A stretch of 64,000 nucleotides of DNA from Anarhynchus alexandrinus (lineage: Eukaryota > Chordata > Aves > Charadriiformes > Charadriidae), in NCBI GenBank assembly GCA_008711295.1, contig VUYV01000147.1:439831-503830 (forward strand). Reading direction: 5' to 3'. The position numbers were made by a program, and so were the translations under genes. This document shows, one piece after another, positions 39,871-53,917 of the stretch. The notes beneath the pieces were generated by a model. That model did no database searches. It was not told the DNA's origin and was given only the letters and a program-made list of their open reading frames with translations. Position 1 is the stretch's first letter, and each line of letters starts with the position of its first letter.

Positions 39871-41996
39871 GGAGAGGGAGGCAGTAGGTATTTTTACTTT
39901 TCGTACTCAACCTGTTCTGCTGTGAATTCTTGAATATTAATTTGGCCCAGAGAGCAAAAGGAAGCATGATTTTTCAGCCATGGAGATTAGCCGAGTCTAA
40001 TCTTTCAACATGAGAGGTATATTGTAACTTCAGTATTTTTCTCATTGCTATTCTTTCTTTACCCTTCTGTCTATACAGTACTGATCTCAATTACTAATTA
40101 TATTATCCATTATTCACTTGTATTAGTTCTTTCCTCACCACCTGCCCCTTTTTCTAACAGTATCAGGGTATCAGAGAAGAAAGTAAAATGTGTAAATCGG
40201 GGGCAGTTAATCTCTCTCTTTGGATAAGAGCAAGTCTCCTTCAGAAGACAAATCAGAGCACCTCAGACACATACTCTGAAGTGCTGTATGAAACTAAATA
40301 ACTAAATTAATGATTGATGGAAAGAATACCTCCCTTAATCAAGCTATACGCCTAATGTTAACTGGTATAGACACTTTTCTTCCCCCAGCACTTTATGTCT
40401 CAGTGGCTTGGGGTTCTGTGGTAGCTTTCTTTTTTTGGTTATACTTCTGAAATGCCTTGTTGAATTGTTAGAGAAATATAATGTTAAGATACTTCCAGCA
40501 TAAGAGAGAGCAGCATTCCTCTCAAAACTTTCTTGATTTTTTACAAATATTAAAATCCTTAAGTGAGATGGGGGGCTATTGTGTAACTCTACAAAGTGTG
40601 GAAAGCTCTCTCAGTGTAATAGCGAAATGTTGATTTTGGAATTCACATCTAAAACTTGTGATGGAAGCCTTTCCAGGCAGGAAAAAAGGGAAGGGACTAG
40701 ATATTGGTATTTTTATTCACGAATTCTATTCAGCACTCAGAGACAGCAAAATAAATATTTTTATTTGTTCATAACAAATTTTGCTGTTAGAGTTTAATTC
40801 TACAGACAATGTAATCTATTGTACATAATTTCGACTAAATGAAAAAATTGCTTACTCTGAGGAAGCCAAATCACAGTAATTTCATCATCAGGGTGAAAAG
40901 TTTTACTGCCATTGAAGAAACCATGAAAGCAGTTAGTTACCGTGAAGATGCTGCTTTGAGTAAGAGTATTTCTACACTTAAATGCAGCATAAAATAATAC
41001 TTCACTGCACTTGAACTAAACAGTCATGTAAACTGCAATTGTTTATCATTTGGAAGTGAGTCTACACATGAAACTGAATACAATAGTGTTTTTCCATTTG
41101 TGATAGGGAACAGTTAATCACCGATTACAGGACAAATAGGGATAACAGAGAGCATCCATTTATAACAGAGGTTGATTTTGGATCCAAACTTGTTTTATCT
41201 GGCATATCAGCACTACTACAGGAAACCAAGCTCAGATTAGAATGCATAAGGTTGAAAGATCCACAACATTATCAGATTTCCCATGCTGCATGCTGTTGCT
41301 CTGAGTAGCATCTTAAGACCGGTAACAAAACCCAGATGCAAATCTAGGACATTAATTTTTACCCTTTAGTTAAATTTATAGCTTCCTGTTTATGTTGTTA
41401 AAATATGAAGTTTGCAAGAGTTTATTAGGAAAGACTAAAAAATATACTGTGACCTGATTTAGAAGGCCACTAAACTTCTACATCCTTCATGCATTACTTG
41501 CCTTTCTAGGGTCTGACTCTGCAAACACAATGCATTCCGCTAATAACGATAACTGAATATTTTACAAAAAATCCCATACTGAGAGTATGTAAGCATTTGT
41601 AGAATAAGAACACTGAAAGTGTAGCAGTCTTAAGTAACTTAAATTTTAATCTCTAACTACTTACACAGCACTTCCTACGGCCAGCTTCACCATCCTCTCC
41701 ACACCACCAAGGATTGCCTTAATACAAATACCACATTTTAAAGACACAAACTTGGCATGTTGCTATTTTTTGAGTCAACAGATACATGTTGGGGGCTAAT
41801 CATCCATATCACAAAGACTGCAATAACGGGATATATTTGAAATAGACATACCTGTACATGATGGCATGCATTGCTTAAAAAGCATGAGCCAGAAGAGTTT
41901 CCTGGAATATTGTGCTGGAATACTCATATCTGGGAAGGAAACCTGACTCCAGCCTCTGTGTTTGGGTCAGTATGATTCAAGCAGATCAATTACAGA

Positions 41997-42032
41997 TTAA
42001 TAATAATAATAATAATAATCATCATCATCATT
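41997..42032. repeat. Compound (AAT)n-(ATC)n microsatellite
   Basis: Seven or eight AAT units (to about 42019) pass directly into about four ATC units. Simple sequence, probably mutated from one trinucleotide array into the other. Confidence 0.9.
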
Positions 42033-44559
42033 CATCTCAAATTTCAAATAATTGAATGCAACCATAGACTATCCAGTACCAGAGAGCACCTGTCTTCAGA
42101 AATATTGCTATTTTTCAAAAGTACATTCTGGACAAGAGTGCATCTTCCTTTGCAAAAAACAAACAAACAAACAAAAAAAACCCATAAAAACTGTCACTTT
42201 TCCTGAGGAAGACGGAGGTTGGCACACAGATGGATGTTCTTCTCAGACAACAGCATATTTCCAAGAGAAACACTACTTCTGTTTCTGGGCCTACTGAAAT
42301 AATCCCCTTGAGCCTTTTTCATCAGACTGAAGACTGAACCATGAACAAACTATTCAAGGTGTGTGCACCTCATCTTTTCCTTTCAGGTCTTGTCCCAAGT
42401 AAACTGTCAGATTCAATGATAAGTTCTTCTGTGGGCAGAAGTCATGAACCTACTAGATTTAATAATGTTAATAATAAAATTAATTCAGTATTCCATGATA
42501 CACCCACTATATCAAAAGCACAATGCACTTATCTAAATAGCAGTGTACAAGCTTCATTTATGAATGCAGAAAGAACAGCTTAGCTCACCTTCCAAGTACA
42601 TATCTGTTCTAGATAGATATAAGTAATTTCCATTGAATGGCAGTTATGCAGAGACATTCCATAGACAAAGGGGATGGAAGAATAATAATAATATTGGAAC
42701 ACAAAAAGCTTCTTACAAGGTTGGGAAATATGACCTGTCTCTAGTCTAGAATGTTCTTTAAAATACTATTTTAAAAAGCAAAGTACATCAGAATAGCAAC
42801 AATCTCTTTATTTGTTTCTCCTTACAGTAAATCAGTCTGTATTGCCACAGCTAAGCCATGCCTAGCAGCCAATCTGTGTGCTTTAAACTACACAGTTTGT
42901 ATCTCAGGCCTATATCCATAGTCTAATATTAAAAATACAGATTCACTCAAAACTGTTCCCAAAATCTGAAAGTCCTAGATAATTAATTCAGTTGAAATTT
43001 TCATGCAGCTTAGTAATATGCAGTAATTCTAAACATTATGTATGTTGCATCTTAGGTAGAGCAACATACATCGTGATGAAACAGAAGTCCTCTATTGTAT
43101 AGTACAGCACACTGGGGACAAAAATTGCGTTAAGAATATGGAAGAAGATTTTAGTAAGATATAACATTCACTAACAATAATTAGAGTTAAAATAGCTTAA
43201 AATTTCAGGGTTTGTTTTGGAACAAAGCTGCAAAGATACTCAGGAAGAAAACAGCTTGTGTGTGTCTGCTAATTAAAAAAAAAAAGTAAATTATTTAAAA
43301 CAAATACACTCGTTTTCTTTCATGTTAATTATACTTCCTAGTGGAAACTAAGACTGAGAAGCATCATATCTTAAAATCTCTTTAGGTCCAATAAGCCTAA
43401 ATACGATCTTACACATTAAATCCACCTTAAAATCTAAAATAAGATGCCAGATACAATAAGCTTTGCTAGTAAAAATTAATCTAAATTCTTTTAGAGTAAG
43501 CCTCTAAAACCTTGAGCTTACTTCTTAAGACACTTTATCCAATAAAGGCTGAATCCCTTGGTGAAGTTTCTTTGCACTGGTAAAAATTACAATAATTATT
43601 TGTACATAAAGAAATATATACCTATTTGAAATTACCACTGGTCAAGTTTTTCATAAAACATACATACACTCATAAGTGCATGTGTAGGAGTGAATAATGT
43701 TCATGAAACAGAAGAGTGGGATTCTAGAAGTACCATCTGATGATACACCAATCAATATTTTGATCTTCACAGATTTAGAACCGCTGTTTCTTCAGACTAG
43801 CTGATACAGTGAAAATATCTCAGCTTGGACACGGAAGATTTTAATTCCTAACCGAAGAGATTACTATGGATCTGCATATGTCATTTTAAAGAACTTCCCC
43901 TTGCAAGCCATTTCCACAATTAGTTTATCTTAAAAGCAATTGGTTTTGTTCACTGTTTAGGTACCGCTATAAAGTCAAGCAAGCGAGCTGATACAAAGAT
44001 AGAAACAAGGCCTCATGTAAACAGGAAACACTAAATGTTTCTTAATAGCTCTCTCTAGCCACTCAATCCCTAGTTTTCAACCATAGCTAATGCTTCAATT
44101 TAACTATTCATTCTGACAGCTCTGGGACCCTTTGGGTCCTCTTGTTCTTCCAGTCATTGTAGAAATAAACCACATCCACACACATATGTTCAGCAGAACA
44201 TTAAGGCAGAACAAAATGTTATATTCTGGGTTGTATGCCACCTTTATAAGGACTGGGAATGAAATTCTTGCCACAATGAAGTCAATAAGAATTTCACTGT
44301 AACTTCAAACAAACCTAACTTTCACACTAAAATGAGTACATATCACACAATATTATAGGTATTTTACTCAGATATTTCAACTAACAGCCAAAAAGGCAAA
44401 CCAGGTTGTGAATGAGAGAAAATTATTTCGTTGGACTTTCTGTGTATTTGGTTTAGCAGGGAATAAATAAATTCTGTTTCACTTTGAGAAAATAATTGTA
44501 CAGGAACTGTCATATTGTAGACAGATGCTACATTTTTAAACTAATTCCAGAAGTGATTT

Positions 44560-44780
44560 AAAGGTCTGCTGTGTGGAATGTAATGGCTTTTTAACATGAA
44601 GTTTAATAATTACTCGAGTTTATGAAACAGATTGAGCAGAGTAATTTCATCTAATTCTATATTGTCTTAATAATGTTGACTCACTGTGAAACTAGATGTT
44701 GTATTACAGAAGTACTTAGATCAATTAATGGATTAATTCATCAGTGGATTTTCAATTAATTGGAAATATTTCTTTTCATA
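44560..44780. promoter_or_regulatory. Candidate regulatory block dense in TAAT/ATTA homeodomain cores
   Basis: Within about 220 bases there are many ATTA/TAAT cores, some paired or palindromic: TTTAATAATTACTCGAG, TCAATTAATGGATTAATTCA and TTCAATTAATTGG. The text is complex and not simple repeat. Such clustering is common in conserved non-coding enhancers of developmental genes, and an intron of a large receptor gene is a plausible place. AT-rich DNA gives such cores by chance too, so this is only a candidate. Confidence 0.3.
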
Positions 44781-47700
44781 CCGTGCAGCCAAAGTTCCTT
44801 TTAATTCCTAGAAACAACTCTATTCTATGGGACAAGAAGAGTCTAAAACAGTGTTTGAAGTCATGCACCTGAGCAGTATAAATGCTCCTCTAGTCACATT
44901 TGACCCTGTGGGTCTGTCAAATAATCTTAGGCACACACTACTCAGCCACTCAGCTTCTTTTGCACAAAACTGATAGCCCATGCAACAGTTACTGGGAAGA
45001 ACACTCTCTGTTGTCATAAGAGCAACATATAAACATAAATAAAGACTGGTAATAACAGAGGAAGAGACGTAGTAGTCAAAGTCCATATTATGCATATTAT
45101 AGTAGGGGTTGTTTTCACTTTCCATTTACCAACAAGCTAGGGCAACAGCTTACATCAAAACTGTTTAAGCCTTACTTTTCCTAACTTATTCAAACTGCCT
45201 GTGCAGTGGAATTTTCTGTGCTGTCATTCTTCATGTTTCCAGGCATAAGTCTTCCTATGGAAATATTTACAACTAAAATGAAGGACAAGTAAGACAATGA
45301 GAATTTCTTGCATGAGAAATGTGCAACTGGTTTGTTTCACAAATGCACAGAACTGAGGTAGAAGATTAAAATCAGAGTCTACATTCGAGCTACAACAGAT
45401 TTCACCATTTTTGAAACAGACTGCCTACAAATTATCCCATCTTGCATAGAGATGGAGAGATTCACATGAAAAGTGATGGTCTATAAATTATCATCTGTAG
45501 AACTGGAATTCCTGAGGACTAATAGCAGCATACAGTTAGATAAGGCAGAACACTTGAGCCATAAGAAACTGGCTGCACCCCATGTAACTGAACATTGCAT
45601 TTTTTCATGCTAATTGAAGGAAAGAGGCTCTGCAGACCACTACTACTATTACCGTATATTATTGAATAGGTTCCAATATAACTAATGTTCATATCTATCA
45701 ATTCAATTTAAGACTAATTCCATCCCAGCCAGGCATATATCTTGTCAAAACCTTTGTGAATTCTTCCATAAATGGAGTTCTTTCCTTTTTTCCTATGATA
45801 CCATAGTTTAAGATACCCAGGCATATTCTCAAATGCTCTTCTGAAACCCCAAGTCTACTATAATAGCCCTTACTAATAAGTCTAATACAAATTCTTTGAA
45901 GGCTTATCCATCTAATATACAAAAACCACTCTGGCTCTTGCCAGCACAACATACTTTTCCATGTATTTACCAATTCTACTCTTTATTATGTCTACAACTG
46001 TCTTCAGTTCTAAAACTATAGTTACAAGTTCACAGTGTGAGGCCTATTTAAATATTAGCATTGTATTTGCCAGCTTCCATTTCCTCTGTAATGAGGCTGT
46101 TCATATAACCTGTTCAATAATTGGTTATATAATGTCATTACTCTATCGGCACTTTCACACAAAGTTCTTTACATCCTTCATAAATCTCAGATTCAAATAC
46201 CTATTTCCCCTTGAGCTACTAAGCTAATACAACTCATCAGCCTTAACCAATGCATATCTAAGCTGATTCCACAAACATTGTCACACCAACAACAAATCCT
46301 ATACCCACAGTTGATAACTTAATAAATCAGCATTTCTATCCTCCTGTATCTGCTGTTTAGATCAAAACCCTGAGGGCGTTAACTGTCTGTGTCCTCTACA
46401 ATGCTAAACAATCAGAAATTACTGTGTTTCTTTCATTAATTTGCTCATCACCACAATTTTTCTCTTGAACTACTTTATACACGTAATCGAGCACCATATA
46501 ACCTTATGTATATATGGCACTTCTATTTTAATCCTGAAGAGCCTGGAATACAAAGACAAGGCTTAACATCAGCAAAGGTTAATTCCTGAAGCAAAAAGCT
46601 TGGTTTATTAGCAGTCATCTCACAGAATATCTAACTATTTTTATTTTCATTCTTGCAGACAGACATAAATAGCCTTCTCTCCAAAACTTCTCCCCTCAAA
46701 AAGTACCTTACATTCCTCAAGCAATGTTTATAAGATGAGCACTGTCAAACTGTACATGTATCAGTAAGCCATGTGTTCAAATTAAAAGCCAAAAATGACT
46801 AAAGTAAAATCAAGATTTTGTATAGATAATGAAAAACATAGAAACACTGTGTGAAGAACTATATACACAGTTTTACTCTCTGTCCAAAGTAACATACTAA
46901 GCCAAGCACTGATCTCTCTCTCTCTTACTAGAGGCATACATGTAATTTTATTATATTGAGCTATATTACGGGACTTAATCCAGATGAAAGACAACAGGTG
47001 AAGGCAAAAAGCAGACCAGCAAAACAAGTAGTTGCATAAGAACCTATCACCATGTCTGAATCACTGAAGTTTTAAATAGATATTTTGGGACAAATAGATA
47101 TTGTAAGTAGAAGCAAAGTACTGTACAACAGCCACAGATGTGTTAGTATCATGAAGAACCAATACATTGGTTCTTCTTCTACACAGCTGCATCCATTGAT
47201 CCCCTTAGGTATTACCATCTAAGAGAGACAGCCAGAAGTGAAATATGAGAGTAACAATACTGACCAAAGGATAAGGTGTATATTCAATGAATAGACAAAT
47301 CACTCAGTGTAACACCTTGAGTTCCACTTTATTCTTCTGGGACAATGTCTAACTTCCCTAAGAACCGATCAAGCTCTTGATGATGATGATTACTGTTGTT
47401 GTTTTTCTTGTCACTTTTCTATGCCACAGAAGTTCTTCCACCAATTAAACTATGAGCTTCAAAGTCACTTTTAAATAACTCCTACCAATATGGCAAGCAG
47501 GCTGAGTGCATTTTCTCCTCTAGTTAACAAGCTATGAAGTTGATACAAGCATTTAACTATTAATTTTGCTGGCAAATGACTGCCTTACTCTCCATGTCAA
47601 AGCTGCAGCTGGGGGAGGAAACTGAAGCTGCATGCATAATCAATGATTATAGAGTATGCATGTGAAAGCTTCCCACCTACTCTGAATTTAGAAAATATTT

Positions 47701-49704
47701 GCCATATTTAGTATATAAGCATACCAAAAGTGACTGGGAGGGAGAAGCACACTTACATAGACCCTAAACCCACACAATACACAACCTTAATACAATGGAA
47801 CTAATTTAGAAGGCTGTGCCCAGCTGTAGAAAGACACTGTGCTCAAGAGAAGAATTCAATGTGCATATTATAAATATATTTTTCAATTGAATGTGTGGGG
47901 TTTTTTCCCATGGTAAAGAAAACCTTTTTGTGTGAGGGCTTATTCTTCTTTAAAAAGGAATGATTAATAGAAAACATTCTCCAATTATACCAAAATCAAA
48001 AGCCAGTGAGAAATGTACTCTGTTTTATGCCATGTACTGTGTATGGGAATTCTTATATTCACAACTGTCGTAAAAGGTGACTAAAAAAACTATGCACTGC
48101 GAAAAAATGATACCAAGAATTTATTTTTTCAGGTAATATTAACAAATTCAGTATTGGCAACAATGGCTCAAGGTTAAACACATGAAGTGTACTTCTGATG
48201 TTCTGCAATCTTTTTTTTGTTGCCAATACAAAAAATGCATGTATAATTCAAACAACTAAATCAGATGTGCAACTGCATCACACTCAAATCACCAGCTCTG
48301 GGATTTTCACAAACATACATGTTCTATTCCTGGTGGTTTCAAATACCAAATTCAGAATTCCTGTATGTTTTATTTATGCTACTTTGCATTCTTTAAAAGG
48401 CATGGATTTCTTCCTGTTTCATAGAGCACTCTGGCATTCAGAGGAATCCAGGCTACTCATATTCCCTACTATTACAGATGGGTTTAGAAAATGCACAAAA
48501 TAGTTATCACTGCAGCATATTATTTTATGATACATATTTAGAAACATAGTAATATGTACAAATAATGCTACTTATTTATTCTTTCTCCCAGCCTAAAAGG
48601 TGTTCAGCAAAAAATGTATAGCAGTAGTTCTGCATTCTCAGTGCAGGATATACTCCAGGAAAGTTAATATATAATGCACTTCCCTAGAATAGAGATTTTC
48701 CAGATATTTCTGTGCAACAGGATTACAGACTGTTGAGCAGCTAGCATAAACGGAGGAATACATTGCCATGTTCACCATCTTCCATCAAAACCTAAAGGCA
48801 GCCTGAGTGAAAGTGGCATCTAAAACTCTCAGGGTTCATCTGAGGAGCTAGTGTACATGTAGAAAACCAAATTAAATCCTAAATCAACTCTCACTCTCAC
48901 TGGAAGCGTGCAGAAAAACAGTGCTTCTGATTTCTTTTTCCTGCACCTCTAAGTTCCTGATTGCCAACCTCCAGCTTTACTCCATTTTCCAGCAGCAGTG
49001 GGAAATGTACAGTATGTTTAGAGACATTTTCCGAACTTTTCTGATGAAGAATTCTTCTGATTCTTTCTAACTGACCTCAAAGCCTGCCTCTACTCATTGG
49101 GGTAGGTGAAGAATGACAAGATTCATTTGCCATTAAAAATGTGATATAGCTATAAAAATATTTTTTTAATCCTATTTTGTTCACTTTTTGGTGATTTTCT
49201 TTTTTATTACATCTTAAATCCATGAATTATGACAGTAGTAGATACACGTCAGTTGGGACAGAACAAGGCGTTGTAATGGTATTTGGATAATCCGCTCTGC
49301 AGGAATGTTCATTATTCTTCCTGAAGTTTCATAAGAGTTCCCTGGCATAATACTGCTACAGCTGCTTTACAGTCTAATGCTATTACAAGGTTTGATTCAA
49401 AGATAATGTCTGGTAGAGGAATCTGGCAGGGAGCAGAGTCCTAGGAAAATCCTTGTGATGCTAAGGTGTAACTAATGGAGAGTGAACTGCTGAAAAAATT
49501 GAGGGTAGTAACAGCTATTTGTTTTGAGTTTTGCAAGAATCCCGAGAGATCTTTGTTATTTCTTAGAACACAAGTCACACAAATTCAAATTACTTTTTCT
49601 GGAAATCTTATCATTTTTCTAATCAAAGTAAATTGTAAAAAAAAAAAATAAAGAAGAAAGGTCTACTCTCTACCTTAATCCATGGTACAGAAGTGGTCCA
49701 AAAT

Positions 49705-50180
49705 GACAGAATCATAGAATGGTTTAGGTTGGAAAGGACCTTGAAGACCATCGAGTTCCAACCCCCCTGCCATAGGCAGGGACACCTCCCACTAGACCAG
49801 GTTGCCCAAGGCCACATCCAGCCTGGCCTTAAACACCTCCAGGGATGGGGCCTCAACAACCTCTCTGGGCAACCTGTTCCAGTGCCTCACCACCCTCAAA
49901 GTGAAAAACTTCTTCCTAACATTTAATCTAAACCTGCCCTCTTCCAGCTTAAAGCCATTCCCCCTCGTTCTATCACTACATGCCCTAGTAGTGGAGTAGG
50001 AGTAAAAACTCCTTCCCCAGCTCTCCTGTAGGCCCCCTTTAGGTACTGGAAGGCCGCAATAAGGTCTCCCCGGAGCCTTCTCTTCTCCAGGCTGAACAGC
50101 CCCAACTCTCTCAGCCTTTCCTCATAGGAGAGGTGCTCCAGCCCTCAGATCATCCTCGTGGCCCTTCTTTGGTACCTCTC
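49705..50180 (-). repeat. CR1 LINE 3' fragment, about 475 bp
   Basis: The plus strand begins CAGAATCATAGAATGGTTTA and continues 'ggttggaaaggaccttgaagaccatcgagttccaaccccc', the reverse complement of a CR1 3' end. The minus-strand translation at 49923-50105 shows [20 protein letters not shown], the conserved ORF2 C-terminal motif also present in the copy at 29.6 kb. The 'gacacctcccactagaccaggttgcccaaggccacatccagcctggcctt' segment marks a different CR1 subfamily from the 29.6 kb copy. Truncated at its 5' end near 50,180. Confidence 0.94.
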
Positions 50181-52997
50181 TTATCTACATTTACTGCGGA
50201 AAAGCAGGAACTAGGAAGCAGCTATCAACTACAGTAGCTGGTACGAGAGAGTAAATAACGTGTAGTCATCAGCAGGAGCCAGCTTGTGAACTAGCTTTAT
50301 TGGCAATGGGTGGAGTCAATATAAAGTTTAGCAAATATAACATATTTGTCTGTATTTTACATCTGTAAGCAAGATTTGATTTGTATTATTGTTAGCATGG
50401 CCTGAGTTGTTAGTATGTGACATATGAGCTCTCAGATATTCTAGACAGAACTCTTATTCAGGAGAAAAATATCCAGTAATTAAGTGCTTATTATCTAAGG
50501 AAAAAAAAAATGGGAAAGAAAAGGAGATATTCAGGTATGCACACTGGTTCACATTTGCATCTATTTGTCTCCTATCACCATTCCTGACTCTTTAAGGAGT
50601 CTGGACTTCAAGAGAAAAAAAGACAAGGAAAAAAAAAAAGCAACCCTGCACCAGGAAGTCATGCTGCCTCTTATTCCAAAATACTATAATCTCCAAAAAC
50701 TGTCAGTCCAAGTAGCTGGATAAGAAATTAGAACATGTGTGGGTGGATTCCTTCCTCCAGCCTGAATTAATTAAAAATGATTGTTTGCTGTATTATTTTA
50801 AAGCAGATTTTTGGAACAGGTTAAAGAACCACGGTTCTGGCTTTAATATTTCAAGACTAATAAGAAAGACTCCTGTAAAAAACTTGCAGGAAGAAAAAAT
50901 TAATAATAAGGGGTTTAAACATAAAGTGCATCTTATGTTTTTATTTGTTGCTTGGAGAAATTCATGCATTCTTGTACAAGACCTACCTCATTCAGCTTGG
51001 CTGTGGTTATTTCAAGTTGAAGCTTGTACACAAAAAACACACAAATTCATGTCTCCAGTCAGTCTGGGCAATTCTATGTATTTCTAATACCTTAGGTTGG
51101 CCCTTAATTACTGTTTTCTTTTCTCACATTCTAAACCTGAAACATATATTAATATCCTCTGCTTTCACTTTCTCAATCTTTTATTAAACTATAAGAAAAT
51201 AATATGGACAACAACTTTGAAGTAAAAAGTTACGAGTGATCACACCATATTTCTGAGAGCAGCATCTCCCAAAATGTTGGGGCTGGTTAATCCCTGTTGA
51301 TCAGGCAGCACTAAATACTCCAAAGAGAGTTTCAAGAACTGATCAATGTCAGTCTTGTATACATAGATTTAAAAAATAAATAATAAAAAGAAACAAAAAT
51401 CCTAATTTCCAGATCACTGAAAGTTCAGCTGCAAAAACATTTAGTAGCATACAGAATGAACGTAAAAAGGGTATACATAGAATATACTATGCTGCAGTAT
51501 ACCTTCAGTGAACAAGGCTTGTTACCTGTTAGAGAATCCTGAAATTGGATTAAAGAACTCCTTTTTTAAAAAAATATGCACAGAATTTTACACATGTAAG
51601 ATGCCTACCCTTCACAACGGACACATTCTCCTTCACATATGAGCCCTGCGTATGTTGACTAACCAGACGGAATAGACTAGATAATGGCTAAATTCTACCT
51701 TTTCTCTCACAGAAGAGAAAATACTTTGGGGCTCTTTCTCTCAAATAGACATTGATTTTCAGTAATTCTCTTAAAGATTTTTACATTGCTTTCAAATTTG
51801 GTTGGTATTGGACAATAGCTTCAAAATCTATTTAGGTGAGAACAAGCTGATAAATGGAGCAATCACTTAAGCTGTTCTCAGGAAAGTAGAACACAAATTT
51901 ACCAACGTTATTCTTTCCAATGCCAACTATATCATTTACAATCACCATTCTCCAAATAAATCAGCAGAATGTTTTGAATGATTAAATGCCATCAGCCATG
52001 ACGGAAATGCTCTCTATATCATGATTAGAGCTGGAGGATGATCGTCGTTTTTGAAAACTGACCTTAGTCCAAAGAGGTCCCTATAAAGAAATAGGAAACT
52101 TGACTTTTGCTTTACCAGATTACATCAACAAAGCATCTGGATTTTTGTCTTCAGAAACAGAGAATCTAAGTCCACACAACATTCTTCAATCTTAACATGT
52201 GAAATATTAAAATTATGTCCCATTATCCTTCTCTCTTGACTTTTGAAAGTAAGTATACAATATGCACACATGTACGTATGTGGGAAGAAATCTTGTAACT
52301 CCTCATTTCCATGAGATAACACAGAGAGAACAGTTTTGAACTAAACTCTGAGAACTCGTTTTAAAAAACCTACACCTACAGACAGACTTAAAAATATTAA
52401 CCAACCTGCCACCATCCATTGCCTAACAGACTGGCACCAGTCATATTCTGCTAACACTAGGTTGACGTTCACCTCTCATTTCTCTTTCAAGTGAGAAATT
52501 CCACTTTGACTTTATAAGCATCCTATATATGTCACCTCTTGGAGTCAACTTACACTTCCGATTTGTGAGATGCTAGGAAACACCTGTACTCCATGAGTTA
52601 TCTCCACTGATGACAGCAGCTGACACCACAGATCAAGTTACTGTGCAGTGTATGTTCCTTAGACCTGTCCCTACTATTCACAACTTTCACAGATACATAG
52701 CTTCAGTTCTCTCCCATGATAGATACTTAGACCTTTTAATAAAAGGATGAATCCTTCAAGATCAAAAGCAAGGTTTTTATTCCTTTCTAAACTACTGCTC
52801 CTCCTCTCATATTCCACAGGAAAGAGGATGAACCAAAGCTCAAGATTCAAAAGGAACATTATATAGCACTTCAGTAAGTTTGCCTTAACTGCAAGTTATG
52901 CATACCTTCAAGAAACACTGTTATAGAATGCACGTGCCTTTCTGGTTCTGATTCTTCCATTTTATGAGAAATTCTACATGATTCAATACTAAGTTCA

Positions 52998-53021
52998 AAC
53001 ACTAAGTTTAAACTTAGTGTT
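52998..53021. repeat. Perfect 24 bp palindrome inside short direct repeats
   Basis: AACACTAAGTTT is followed with no spacer by its exact reverse complement AAACTTAGTGTT. The palindrome sits between two copies of TTCAAAC (52994-53000 and 53020-53026), each overlapping the palindrome ends. No protein-coding or known repeat context is apparent. Confidence 0.9.
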
Positions 53022-53872
53022 CAAACAACAGAAGAACAAATATCATGCATAGCTGAAAAAGCAGCTCTTTAAAATTAACTCCATGTTTCTGACGACAGTA
53101 AATTTTCTACCAACATAAAAATTAATTTAAAAAAAGAACCAACCAAAACCAAAAAAAAAACCAGAATTACAGACTGTTCTCATCTTTGAGGTGCAAAATG
53201 TTCCTGAACTGTTCTGTTCTAAAAAACAACATGGGAATTCATTGTGATGTCTCAAATACTGTTTTTCAAAGCATTACAGCTCTGTTACATAATTTTCTCC
53301 ACAGACATCCGACTGGTGCAAACAATTAGGGAGCAACACTTACCATCCAACATTATGGTTATTACCAAATAACTATTAAGTGGAAAAACAAAAGTTTTAG
53401 GTCTAAAGGTATAAACCATGGGTCTAGTAACATACTTGTACATGTTAAAAATCCCCTAGGACTCCAGTGAAGTCAGACTTTTCAAACTTTTTGCATTAGA
53501 AAGGAGTACATTACCTCTTTGCCTGTGCAACACAGTGATATCTACATAGTGCTAGCACCTCCTAGCAGCTGTAACAGATCTTAGAAAGAAATTTAGAAGA
53601 CAGTAAGTGCCTTAAAATTTTGGCAGGCCAGCAACTTGAATTCAACTGTGATGTTTAGAAGGTCCCATCACCACATTTATAACATTTAATTAAAAGTCTT
53701 AGTGTTCCTCACTGAATTACCAGAACTCAGTTATAACATAATAGCGACAATGCAGCAGATGAATGCCCAAGTCACCCGCTTCTAATTTAAAAGGAAAATA
53801 ATGATTATATCCCTTCACTGCTGAGGTTGAAAAACACAAGATACTGCAGAAAGAAAAATACATTCTCCAAAA

Positions 53873-53877
<5 letters not shown>

Positions 53878-53915
<38 letters not shown>
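53878..53915. repeat. (TG)19 dinucleotide microsatellite
   Basis: Thirty-eight bases of perfect alternating T and G, flanked on the right by an imperfect GAGTGAGAGAGA tract. A simple repeat, probably length-polymorphic. Confidence 0.97.

Positions 53916-53917
<2 letters not shown>

Larger units (their letters stand above)
36497..49704. other. AT-rich non-coding sequence (presumed intron)
   Basis: Thirteen kilobases with the SINE-like relic at 39.8 kb, the AAT/ATC microsatellite at 42.0 kb and the TAAT-rich block at 44.6 kb. No open frame exceeds about 100 codons and none shows domain features. Confidence 0.55.
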
